Source of the DNA: Mytilus galloprovincialis
Lineage: Eukaryota > Mollusca > Bivalvia > Mytilida > Mytilidae
DNA length: 64,000 nucleotides
Direction of reading: 5' to 3'
Assembly: GCF_965363235.1 (NCBI RefSeq)
Contig: NC_134842.1
Span: forward strand, 8,273,112 to 8,337,111
The notes below the pieces were generated by a model. It did not search any database, was not told the DNA's origin, and saw nothing but the letters and a program-made list of their open reading frames with translations. Shown piece by piece: positions 55,119 through 64,000 of the stretch; within the stretch, counting starts at the first letter, position 1, and every line of letters starts with the position of its first letter. The translations under genes and the position numbers were made by a program.

Positions 55119-58100
55119 ATGAAGTGTAAAATAACACTTTCGCTGATATGTATTTTTTTTCTAATAATTCCGAGTGTTTATCCTAAGGACGCCACATTGA
55201 AACAAATTAAACAAGGTCAGTAAACATAATGCCACACGTACATACATTGTAATAAAAAAAGAGAAGTTAACACAATGTAACATGTAAATACATTGTAATA
55301 GAAAAAAATGTTAACAAAATGCAAAAACAAATGTACACAAATATATATTGTAACTATTAAATGAGGATATATAATGTAATTATTAAATGAGGATATATGA
55401 TGCAATTATTAAATGAGGATGTATATTGTAATTATTAAATGAAGATATATATTGTAATTGTTACAAAAAGACATTCACGTTATCTTATTCTTAAAAATGT
55501 TGCTTTGTTTGAGTTATATCTTACTTTAATTTTAATTTTAGCATATTTTATAATTCAGAAACAAAATAAAATAAAAGGATGAGACACAAATGTTACAACT
55601 ACATCTTCATCATCAGCTTGAAGTGTTGAAAACGAAAAACTGTATACTCAAATCATCAAACATTTACCTGTGTCATACATATAGGATATAGTGTATATGG
55701 TATATTGTATTCGACTTCAAATTTAGTCAGACCAATGTTAACATGTAAACTGTTTTCCTGACTTACAACATATTTTATTTATTGAACCTATTCAACAATA
55801 TCGATAATTATATTCTTTATTTTGTACACATAAAACATCTCTCTATGTTATTTTCAGCCACGGCTGTTTTGGAAGCAATTTCAGGCAAAGACATCGCCAA
55901 ATATCTAAAAATAAAAGATGTGGATTTGAAAGGAGGATCGTATATCAAAAAGTAAGACCACGCTAACGTTTATTTTCTGAATGCAATAAGTAACAATGAA
56001 GCAATACAATTTTGTAATCTTCTGCAGTGTTTTAGTTTTAAGAATAATGTCATAATTCATAAACGCCATTATTTTGGTAATACATCTTATCATTTAAACA
56101 GGGATGTATACGTCTTTCCCTTTCTACTGTTTTTGGTTTGAAAGTTTACGAGGAAGATAAATCGAAATACATGTATACATTTCGGACACTCACAATTTTA
56201 CAGTGTCATTGTCATTTTAAAATATAACTGCACGTCTCTGATTCAACTATTAACAATCTGCTTGAACATACTAGTAATGTTTAATCGTGTAAATCAATTA
56301 TAAGATGTATGTGTTCTCCAAGCTTTTTGTTAAATTGTCAACATTGAAATATCCATAATTCATATGTAATTCATTAAACAATAATTTTATTGTCTTATTT
56401 ATCAGTATAAAGATAACCCATTTTGACAATCCAAGAATATCGATCAAAGGGGATTGGAAGAACAATATAGTTGTCGAAGCATCCAACATTGGACTCGGAG
56501 TGACAGCTGACTGGCGGGTCAAAAAGTAAGTGCACGAAATGGGAACATAACTATTTGTAGACTTTCAATAACCTTTGTACCACAGTGTTATTGCACTAGT
56601 TTAAATGTGTGAAGTAATATATTTCTAGTCAATTTTTAACGTTAATATTCAATAATATTTTTATTGAACTTCTGGGAAGTTTTAAGCAAAAGTTATGAAT
56701 TCATTTCCATTCGATAGAATTACTTTTTAAAATTTCTGTATTTGTTTGTTTTGGGGTTTTTACTTTTTTACTTATTTTTGAAATTGAAATTAAGACCAAC
56801 GTTCATTTTTAGACCGTTTAGGCTGTTGAACAACTCGTCAACACAAGACTACAAACTTACTGCTAATACATGTATAAGAAGATCTGCTAACCATGAGATC
56901 ATCCCTGTTTCTGGAAGGCTTCGTTTACTAAGCCTTCAGTTTTTTTTTTTTTTTTTTTTTTTTTTGTTGTGTGTGCCGTTATTTGTCTTTTCATCATTTT
57001 TTGTTGAAGTAGACGCCTGATTTCATTGTGCATTCCATATTAATGTCCATGACCGATGTTTACATCACACACAATTATGGCCGACATGATATATTGACAA
57101 TCAATTAAGAAAAAGAGAAATTGCTACTGTTTTACTTATAATAGAAATATAATCAAATTTACAATATGAATGGAACAAATATTTAATTTTGAAAAAAATC
57201 GTACATATAGCAAAGGTCGATCTGATTATGTACATACTTTACAGTTTATGAAGACATACACAAGATAAACTGAAATCAGACAATAGCATACAAATTTAAA
57301 CGACCTTTAGAGCGTATTATATCTATCATGTAAGAAAATGTAAATGTAGGATAAAAACAAAAGATGTATCCAAGAACAAAGAATATAAATCTGAGTTCCA
57401 ATTGGAAAACCTATAATATTTAAATATTATTTTTTTCAGGCGTATTTTATTTATAAAATATCAGGAGTCTGGTACTTTAAGAGCTTCTGTTTCAAATGTG
57501 TCGTTCAAGGTGACCTTAAGTAAGTAAAACAATATATTATTACAAATTAAGAAATGGGAAAAAAAATGATTTATCATCGACAAAAAAATGACACATACAA
57601 CCTAAAACAATTGTATTACGTATTTTCGTTCATTCTGTTAGGTAATTACTTTTACATACATATACATTCATTTATGTTAGTTATTTGTAAGCAATACACC
57701 TTCTGTTAAGTAGCAAAATTGATTATAAAAAACGAACACAAACCAAAGAAAAGTATCAGTCATATTTCGAACTACATAACACGTGCTCCTCGAATAATGT
57801 GTATATGTTACATTTATTCGGTGTGGAATACAAATATTGAGGTATTAGTTGTTTGCTGGTTTGTCTCAAGCATACAGGACCATTTCAACTATATTTTTGT
57901 CATTTCATTAGATTGTGTAACAACATGATAAACAAGGACATTTTCAAATAAGCTAAAATATATATTTTATTTTAATTCAATTACAACTGACTCTTTGTAG
58001 GCACGAGCACATTTAGTGTTGCGAAATGTTCTGAATCTATTGGTTCCTTCAAAGTCAAACTAAAAGGCAAACTTCTGGCATGGATTGTAAAAACATTTGT

Positions 58101-58883
58101 AAATGTTGACAAACTATTAAAGCGGAAACTTAAAGGACAGGTGAGTGGTATAAGATATATTAATAGAAATATAAAGAATGTCGTCGACATTTTGTTAAAA
58201 ATCAGTCATCTACTTTCGGTAAAACCGTTCAGAGTCTTGTAATTGATTTTCCTTTTACTCCTTACTTTTAAGCCTTAAAGATGGCCTTTGGGAGACAAAA
58301 CATTCGTCTGGCGTACAATATTATGAGCTTAGTATCTTTAATTTAATTTAAGCTTGTAAAATCTCATACACAAACTGCGAAGAAAAAAGGATACAATCAC
58401 CAAAAAAAAAACCGGCGAGATTGTGGTGAGTTGACAGAGTATTATGGTCTCCTACGATGAATGCATCACCAGCTGTGCAAAACCGCACAGTTTTCACTTT
58501 CGGGAATGGGTCGTAATCGACAAAATTATGGATAAGACCTCTTTTATTACGATATTTAAAGATAAAGTAACACTGAAAGAGAGTGAGGTTATACAGATAT
58601 ATCAAGTCTAATTTTGCAATCTTTTTCTGGATTCATAGCGAATCTATATTTTAACTTGAGAGCAACCAAAAAGAATTTATAAATGCCAAAGTCAATCTTC
58701 TGGGAGTGTCCCTTATGCAATTGTTGTTAGCAAGGTTTGTGTTAGTTAAACTTGTATCCACAGAATTATTAGATATGCACAAAAAAAGTCATGATGAATA
58801 ATTTATATTATTAGATATGCAAGGCCATTAGTAAAGAGATCAATAAGCATTCAGCAAAAATTTCAAGAATAATTCAAGGATAA
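55119..58883 (+). CDS. BPI/LBP-like single-domain secreted cationic protein, intact copy 3
   Basis: Exons 55119-55215, 55858-55951, 56406-56525, 57440-57519, 58001-58140 and 58815-58883 join to 600 nt, 199 residues. All introns are GT/AG. Residues 1-22 form a signal peptide ending SVYP. Exon 3 carries ISIKGDWKNN (BPI has a similar ISGKWK strand), exon 4 SGTLRASVSNVSFKV, and exon 5 CSESIGSFKVKLKG then LLAWIVKTFVNVDKLLKRKL. Cys140 and Cys179 are the only mature cysteines, 39 apart; human BPI pairs Cys135 with Cys175 (from memory). This is the N-terminal half of one BPI barrel, stopping just after the second cysteine, with no C-terminal domain. By hand count there are about 30 Lys and 6 Arg against 13 acidic residues. 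Inferred role: secreted binding of bacterial LPS or membranes. Family assignment is good, function unproven. Confidence 0.85.
55346..55460 (+). repeat. Tandem repeat of about 29 bp in intron 1 of copy 3
   Basis: Four units of the form ATTAAATGAGGATATATAAT followed by GTAATT. It is not present in intron 1 of the other copies. Confidence 0.8.
56128..56205 (+). mobile_element. Retrozyme relic in intron 2 of copy 3
   Basis: GGTTTGAAAGTTTACGAGGA, AGATAAATCGAAA and ATTTCGGACACTCACAATTT keep the layout core, stem II, GAAA, cut site, stem I of the family 2 hammerhead. The core CTGATGA has become TACGAGGA. It is in the same intron as the relics in copies 1 and 2. Confidence 0.45.
56860..57030 (+). 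mobile_element. Penelope-like tail remnant in intron 3 of copy 3
   Basis: GATCTGCTAACCATGAGATC, CCCTGTTTCTGGAAGGCTTC, then a poly-T run of about 26 and GTTGTGTGTGCCGTTATTTG. It is strongly diverged. The poly-T expansion creates the translated poly-Phe stretch seen here. Confidence 0.5.
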
Positions 58884-59355
58884 TAAACAAGTATTATAAA
58901 ATGGTAAGTAAGATCGTAAATACAATTAGCAGAATAGTTATTATTGTTCATCATTTCATTTCATAACATTTTTCTATTTCCAATTAAATACCCAAGAAAG
59001 CCATAAGTATATATATTCCTGTATCTCAACCTTCACATACTAGTGTTGTAAAAACATTTTTTTAACGATTCTACAATTCTAGAATTCACCAAACTTTGAC
59101 AGTTTTCAAATCATTTAGAGACGTATTGCTATCAAACTTTAATACCTCACCGAACACCTCACCGTAGTAAATGCAACGAAAAAACAATCAAATTTGAATA
59201 CAAATGATAATACAATATGACAATTTAACAATATAACCTGCATAAGTTTAGTAATGTTAACTATCATTTAGGCCGACATCAAACAATTCTGGTACAGTAA
59301 AGCAATACAATGGAAACAAACCTGATGCATTTTTTTTTTGAATTTTATTTTGTAG

Positions 59356-59440
59356 GTTATATGAATAGGGTTACTGCATACTAGTACAATTCAATCAAAG
59401 ACGGAGACGATTTTTAATAAATTTTATCACATTCAATGTT
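59356..59440 (+). terminator. 3'UTR exon and poly(A) signal of copy 3
   Basis: Acceptor TTTTGTAG, then GTTATATGAATAGGGTTACT and AATAAA at 59416-59421. The donor is at 58903/58904 (ATG|GTAAGT), 20 bp after the stop, which is close enough to the stop not to suggest nonsense-mediated decay. Confidence 0.65.
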
Positions 59441-59800
59441 TTACTCTGTCTTATTCATGATTTTAAATAAGTCATCTGACGAATTTGTTTGCACATGAAC
59501 TTGTACATGGTGATCAGAGGTACCCTGTTTTACAATGTGTTAACCTTGATTTGTAAATGCCTTGTTGTTTGTGTATTTGACTCTACTAAGGTATACTTTG
59601 AGTAGCCGAGAAAGGTCGAGTGTGCTTTAGAAACATAAAGTAAAATCTTCATTGTAAATGTACAATGTTATAGCCTTAGAATGATAAGTGGATAGCTACG
59701 TGTGCTTTTGAGTTATGACCATGAGACTACATGACTTAATTTATGACAAAGAGTTCAATTATGTCAATATACTTTGATTGATATTCTAAGATCTACTCTA
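59441..59800. other. Downstream flank of copy 3
   Basis: AT-rich and partly similar to the DNA after copies 1 and 2 (TGTCTTATTCATGATTTTAA). No gene was seen. Confidence 0.45.
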
Positions 59801-59906
59801 CATCTAAAGGCAACAGTAGTATAACAATGTTGGAAAGCCATCGATCGATTAAAAGAAAACAAATCCGCGTTACAAACTAAAACAGAGGGAAATAGAAACA
59901 CTACAG

Positions 59907-60198
59907 TGCAACAAAAACCCAAACGACAATGTGTCACATTCATAAACGAACTTAAAGATAACTGCCACTTTTCTGAATTGGACATTTTAAGAAAAACATG
60001 ATGAATTGAACCTTGTGAGTGGCTAGACTCATCAAAGACGCTCAGATTAAAATAGACAGAAAGCCAACGTTTTGAATAACAACAACAAAAAAACGAACAC
60101 GTAAAACAACCTAGGGCAGTGCATAAAAACAATCACAGATTTGTAGAATAAAATGACTACAAAAAGATCTTAATAAATTAAAAAATACGACCCCAAAT
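59907..60198 (-). repeat. Left arm of a large inverted repeat (family B / retrozyme-derived)
   Basis: Pairs with 60409-60726, about 290 bp against 318 bp, the difference being mostly poly-T length. It contains family B sequence and a truncated retrozyme word (GACTCATCAAAGACGCTCAG). The last 98 bp (60093-60198) are repeated in tandem at 60202-60299. Confidence 0.8.
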
Positions 60199-60201
60199 AA
60201 A

Positions 60202-60299
60202 ACGAACACGTAAAACAACCTAGGGCAGCACATAAAAACAATCACAGATTTGTAGAATAAAATGACTACAAAAAGATCTTAATAAATTAAAAAATACGA
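60202..60299 (-). repeat. Tandem copy of the end of the inverted-repeat left arm
   Basis: Nearly identical to 60093-60190 (ACGAACACGTAAAACAACCT, CACAGATTTGTAGAATAAAA, AAAGATCTTAATAAATTAAA). The only clear difference is GCAGTGCATAAA against GCAGCACATAAA. Confidence 0.85.
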
Positions 60300-60353
60300 G
60301 ATTTCAGTGGTCATCCTAATTCATTGTTATTTCAGAATGACCACTGAAATCTC
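60298..60353. repeat. Small hairpin between the arms
   Basis: GAGATTTCAGTGGTCAT (60298-60314) pairs perfectly with ATGACCACTGAAATCTC (60337-60353) around a 22-base loop. Confidence 0.85.
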
Positions 60354-60408
60354 AATCTAGGAAAAATAGCAATGTATACCGATGAACTTATAAATTTGGA
60401 ATTATCCC

Positions 60409-60726
60409 ATTTGGGGTCGTATTTTTTAATTTATTAAGATTTTTTTGCAGTCATTTTATTATACAATTCTGTGATTGTTTTTATGTGCTGCCCTAGGTTG
60501 TTTTACGTGTTCGTTTTTTTTTTTTTTTTTTTTTGTTATTCAACACTTTGGCTTTCTGTCTATTTTAATTTGAGCGTCTTTGATGAGTCTAGCCACTCAC
60601 TAGGTTCAATTCATCATGTTCTTCTTAAAATGTCCTATACCAATTCAGAAAAATGGCAGTTATCTTTAATTTCGTTTATGAATGTGACACATTGTCGTTT
60701 GGGTTTTTGTTGCAATGTAGTGTTTC
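60409..60726 (+). repeat. Right arm of the large inverted repeat
   Basis: Reverse complement of 59907-60198, starting ATTTGGGGTCGTATTTTTTA. It includes a poly-T run of 23 at about 60517-60539. The open frames on both arms are two readings of the same repeat. Confidence 0.8.
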
Positions 60727-60903
60727 AGAATATTTAAAGATTCTGAAAATGGTTGCGACCCTCATTATAACTTAACGTTTTTGTTTTATGTTTATTTTTA
60801 AGATGAATTGAATAAAATAATACCCGATTCCTCAGTGGTCATACCAATCCCTTAAAACAGAGTGTGTTCAAATATTTTTGAATATAGTCATGAAACCAAC
60901 CAT

Positions 60904-61060
60904 ATTTAAATGTTTTAAATAGATCTTTTAGGAATGTTGTGATTAACATGTCTTCAAATCTTTGATTAACCATACATTCTACTGTTAAACGTGTCAATTT
61001 GAAGATTTGAAGACATGTTAATCACAACATTCCTAAAAGATCTATTTAAAACATTTAAAT
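60904..61060. repeat. Perfect palindrome, 59-bp arms with 39-base loop
   Basis: Arms 60904-60962 and 61002-61060 are exact reverse complements by eye (ATTTAAATGTTTTAAATAGA at the outer end, CATGTCTTCAAATCTT at the inner end). Only the right arm has a counterpart downstream of copy 2 (42890-42950), so the left arm is a new inverted duplicate. Confidence 0.9.
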
Positions 61061-61700
61061 TGTCAGACTTTGAAATAATTAACACAATTTCTTAGCCGGG
61101 TTACTGAAAATATTGAACATAAATCTATCCCGGTTAAACTATCAGACAACAAACAAATCAATATTTGTTATTCCACATTCCAGACGAATAAATCTCAAGT
61201 TTGACGTATATATGCGTTGTAGAATACATTTCATCACGTCAGAAAAATGTATTTTGGACAACAATTTAGAAATAATCAGTTAAGGAAAAGCCTCTTGTGA
61301 AAAAAATTACAAAAGACAAATGTGCTTCTGAGGAGAATAATTGTCAAACCAATTTAAAATCACTTATTGAATAATCGAACACGTACATTTATATTAAACA
61401 AATGCTATATAATGGATGATTGTTGTTTGCTTAACACCAGATGGAGGAATATATAGGTCAAGAACAAAGGTAGAGACATGATCAAAATTATTGCCCCTAA
61501 TTAGACAAAAGATAGTTGAATTATGCAAGCCTTTCAAAATTATTTGGGTTGCATTGATGCATAAAGAGTTCGGTATAATCTTAGCTTTTTGGAATAAAAG
61601 GGAAACTTTTAATGCAACAAGGATGTTTTGCAATATGAATTATAATGAAGCTTCAAATTCCTATTGACTACTTTATGTACAATAACATACACTTATGAAT
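61061..61700. repeat. Segmental block shared with 42950-43500 and 33490-33690
   Basis: TTGTCAGACTTTGAAATAAT, AACACAATTTCTTAGCCGGG, ATAATTGTCAAACCAATTTA and GCTTAACACCAGATGGAGGA align with the other blocks in order. The minus-strand open frame 61394-61633 is not supported. Confidence 0.65.
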
Positions 61701-62459
61701 GCATATCCAGTAAAACTATATATTTACTCTTAATATCGGAACATTTTGTTTTAAATGTATCGAGATTTTTTTTTTCTCAAAATGATTATTCGTTTATAAT
61801 AATCTGTGTAGTTTAAAGATTTTTAGATGGATTTAGCAATGTACCAACTAGTTTTTCTAAGTCAGTATACACTTTTTGAATTCCATCGGTAATGATAAAA
61901 AATGAAAACATTTTATTATAAATTTAATGAGGCTGACGCCAAAATGATAAGAATACTGTTGATAAATAATAATTCTTGTTTTTAAAATGACACATATTTA
62001 CCGTTTAAAATATCGATGTTATCTAAACAATGACCTTATTTACCTTATTGGTTTTCCTTTGCAGTTATAAGAATACACTATAAACTAGAAAATATATGTA
62101 TGCTAATGTGTGAAGGTTTGCGACTGTTAAAACATTTAAACCCGCTGCATTTTTTGCACCTGTCCGACGCCTATTAGTCAGCAGTTGTCTTTTGTTGGAG
62201 TGGTTCATATTTGTTTCTCGTTTCTCGTATTTTATATAACCTTTTTTTTTCCTGATTCAACTGATTTTCACTTGTCATTTTAGTGCTTTTTTGCTTGCTG
62301 TTCGGTTGACCTCAGTTATCCGCTTAGTATTTATACTTTGTAACTGGGATGAAGAGTTGTCGCATTGGTACTCATAACACATTTTCATATTCATATTGAA
62401 CATTGGGACGGGATGATTGAACTACGTTTGATGTCATTTGAGGTTACCTTGATACTAGG
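61701..62459. other. No supported gene
   Basis: AT-rich, with a worn family C-type end at 62330-62390 (AAGAGTTGTCGCATTGGTAC, TCATAACACATTTTC). Confidence 0.45.
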
Positions 62460-62750
62460 AAGAGCCGTGGCGTAGTAGGAACCGATACGGGCTACTAACA
62501 CATAGGTTACTGGTTCGATCCTAGAGCTCGTTCCTGGGGAAAAATGAGTGACTTTTCGTCTATTCCTTGTCACCATTTGTTGGTATGGTCTTGGGAAACG
62601 ATCATAGTCTGTCGGGAGGGGACGACACATGGTTGACCCGTGTTCAGAGAGAGCACGTAAAAGGCGCTTATAAAGATTTCGAAAAAGAGAAGGATAATGC
62701 CGGTACAAGGCAGCACTTGCACCCGCAAAGTGGAATGGGATTTGTATAAG
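62460..62750 (+). mobile_element. tRNA-derived SINE
   Basis: Internal polymerase III promoter boxes are present: A box TGGCGTAGTAGG at 62468-62479 and B box GGTTCGATCC at 62512-62521, with tRNA-like spacing. They are followed by about 220 bp of non-tRNA body (GAGTGACTTTTCGTC, TGTCGGGAGGGGACGACACA, GTTGACCCGTGTTCAGAGAG, CAGCACTTGCACCCGCAAAG). The 3' limit is uncertain. Open frames across it on both strands are not genes. Confidence 0.7.
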
Positions 62751-63189
62751 TTGCAATAACTTGTTTCCAAATTCATTAGTAATAAAAATGTTTAAACTGA
62801 GGTTCTAATGTTTCTTCACAATAATTGTCTCGTCTAATGTGCACGCAATAAAAATGTTTAAAAATAAAGAAATTGTCAAAAAATTGTACTATATCGCTTT
62901 TATGTAGATGTCGACCGTGGTTATAGGACACCATCTGACATGTTTATTATATTAATGCCACATTTGGTTAATCTAATGAAGCTGCATCAAATTTTTGGTC
63001 ATACAGAATCATTTTCCCCAAGAATTCATGTAATCAAAGGTTTCCAATTCAAAGTATTTTAAAAATATACAGTGATTACAATTGGGTTATTAATTTTACA
63101 CATTAAAATAGAATAAAAAAAAGCTTAAAAATCCAAACAAACTAAAACAGGAAAAAGTAGTTTCTGATTATCTAATTGTGTTATTCGAT
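62751..63189. other. No recognised feature
   Basis: AT-rich DNA after the SINE. TAATAAAAATGTTTAAA recurs twice (62780 and 62848). Confidence 0.4.
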
Positions 63190-63199
63190 AAATGGTTAC

Positions 63200-63690
63200 A
63201 ATCCCTCCGACAAGCTTAGAATGGTCATAGACGATGTTGCCTGTTCTGATTCGGTTTTCTAGAAAAAGAAAAATGTCTTTTTTGAACAATTGACAGAAAG
63301 CACAACTATTTTCCGAAAATATCATCTAATGATACGAACGCTCTATATATTACTGTTAGTAAAAATGTACGTTACCAAACATCACGTACTATTTACAAAT
63401 GTAGTCATTATTTCTATATTTAAGTTCTCCATACATTTTTAAAGTGTCACTTCTACGCGAACTTTACTTGATTAGTCTTGTATTCATATGAAACCTTTGT
63501 TGTTTCAGTTGTTTTCATCAAATAAATTTCAATCAACTGTCATGAAATCAACAAAGATACCTTTTTCAAACTTTCGATTTTCAGTTGATTACATACAAAC
63601 ACGCTTTCGATTTAAATGGATTTTCTTTCAAAGTGGATATGCCAGTCTACTTTTCTACCGTACATCATATATATATGTACTTAAATTTAA
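63200..63690. repeat. Segmental duplicate of 44230-44715
   Basis: Collinear with the block downstream of copy 2. It marks the far end of the duplicated segment around copy 3 as about 4.8 kb past the stop codon. Confidence 0.75.
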
Positions 63691-63739
63691 ACACGTCATA
63701 CATCTGATTAAAAATGTTGCTTTTGAGAACAAAAATCCT

Positions 63740-64000
63740 TGCTTAAAAGGTATAATCCCAAAAATACTGAACTCCGTAGAAAATTCAAATGGGAAATTCC
63801 TTAATCAAATGCCAAAATACATCAGCCAAATGAATATCAATGGTCATATTCCTTACTTTGTACAGGCGTGTTCCTCTGTAGAAAATAGTGGATTAAACCT
63901 GGTTTTAAAGCAAACTTTACCTCTCAGTTGTATGTCAGTCACATCAAATTCCATTATATTGACAATGCTGTGTGTACAAAACAAACAGTCATTTTCTTTT
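63740..64000. repeat. Dispersed repeat family D, runs off the window
   Basis: AAATACTGAACTCCGTAGAA, AATCAAATGCCAAAATACAT, GTACAGGCGTGTTCC, ACCTCTCAGTTGTATGTCAG and CACATCAAATTCC.TTATATTGACA match 840-1090 and 1930-2170 in order. Confidence 0.7.

Noticed and set aside
58348..58605. Minus-strand open frame of 85 codons within intron 5 of copy 3
   Set aside because: It lies in an intron, shows no domain, and is not kept in copies 1 or 2.
59764..60132. Two similar open frames at 59764-60132 (-) and 60471-60737 (+)
   Set aside because: They are the two arms of one inverted repeat derived from family B; the similarity does not show a gene family.
60573..60602. GAGCGTCTTTGATGAGTC as another hammerhead
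   Set aside because: It resembles the 5' half of the retrozyme ribozyme, but the core is TTTGATGA and neither GAAA nor the cleavage side follows.
62468..62521. A functional tRNA gene
   Set aside because: A and B boxes are present, but acceptor and anticodon arms do not pair properly and a SINE-like body follows.

Overview
The window is nuclear DNA of a marine bivalve, most likely a mussel (Mytilus-like). It is AT-rich, its only convincing protein genes are split by introns with GT/AG borders, and almost all the rest is repeats of types I recognise from mussel genomes. The species guess is from memory. No bacterial, phage or CRISPR content was seen.

Genes. Three paralogous copies of one small secreted protein gene lie on the + strand, starting at about 9.2, 36.4 and 55.1 kb. 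Each has the same layout: signal-peptide exon 1 (97 nt), exon 2 (94), exon 3 (120), exon 4 (80), exon 5 (140), exon 6 (69, with the stop), then a 3'UTR exon ending in AATAAA. The product resembles the N-terminal half of the BPI/LBP family (bactericidal/permeability-increasing and LPS-binding proteins), including the two-cysteine spacing. Copy 3 is intact (199 residues, strongly basic). Copy 2 is a clear pseudogene with indels in exons 4 and 5, a GC donor after exon 3 and a changed TATA box. Copy 1 is clean except that its only exon 4 candidate holds a stop. Flanking DNA was copied with the genes (for example 43-44.7 kb with 61-63.7 kb, and 3-3.8 kb with 26-26.6 kb).

Mobile elements. (1) Retrozyme-like units of about 345-355 bp, each carrying a hammerhead ribozyme motif: 2.2 kb (full unit with a 7-bp target duplication and an empty site to compare), 5.6-6.8 kb (dimer on +), 20.6-21.1 kb (dimer on -), 39.9 kb, 53.4 kb, and decayed relics at 8.4, 34.3 kb and inside intron 2 of all three genes. 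(2) Penelope-like reverse transcriptase fragments at 19.2, 28.4 and 31.6-33.0 kb, with more than a dozen copies of a shared 3' tail. (3) An L2/CR1-like LINE whose frame is interrupted by a TAA-flanked element and then partly inverted (51.8-54.6 kb). (4) Inverted-repeat DNA elements at 7.7, 18.2 and 46.6 kb, a tRNA-derived SINE at 62.5 kb, and several other dispersed families.

Structured DNA. There are perfect inverted duplications at 43.06/43.71 kb (73-bp arms) and 60.9 kb (59-bp arms), an array of short palindromes at 30.84-31.26 kb, a large inverted repeat at 59.9-60.7 kb, and minisatellites at 44.8 and 55.35 kb.

The strongest signals are the hammerhead retrozymes beside Penelope-like elements (which could supply reverse transcriptase) and the single-domain BPI-like family with one intact member and two broken ones.
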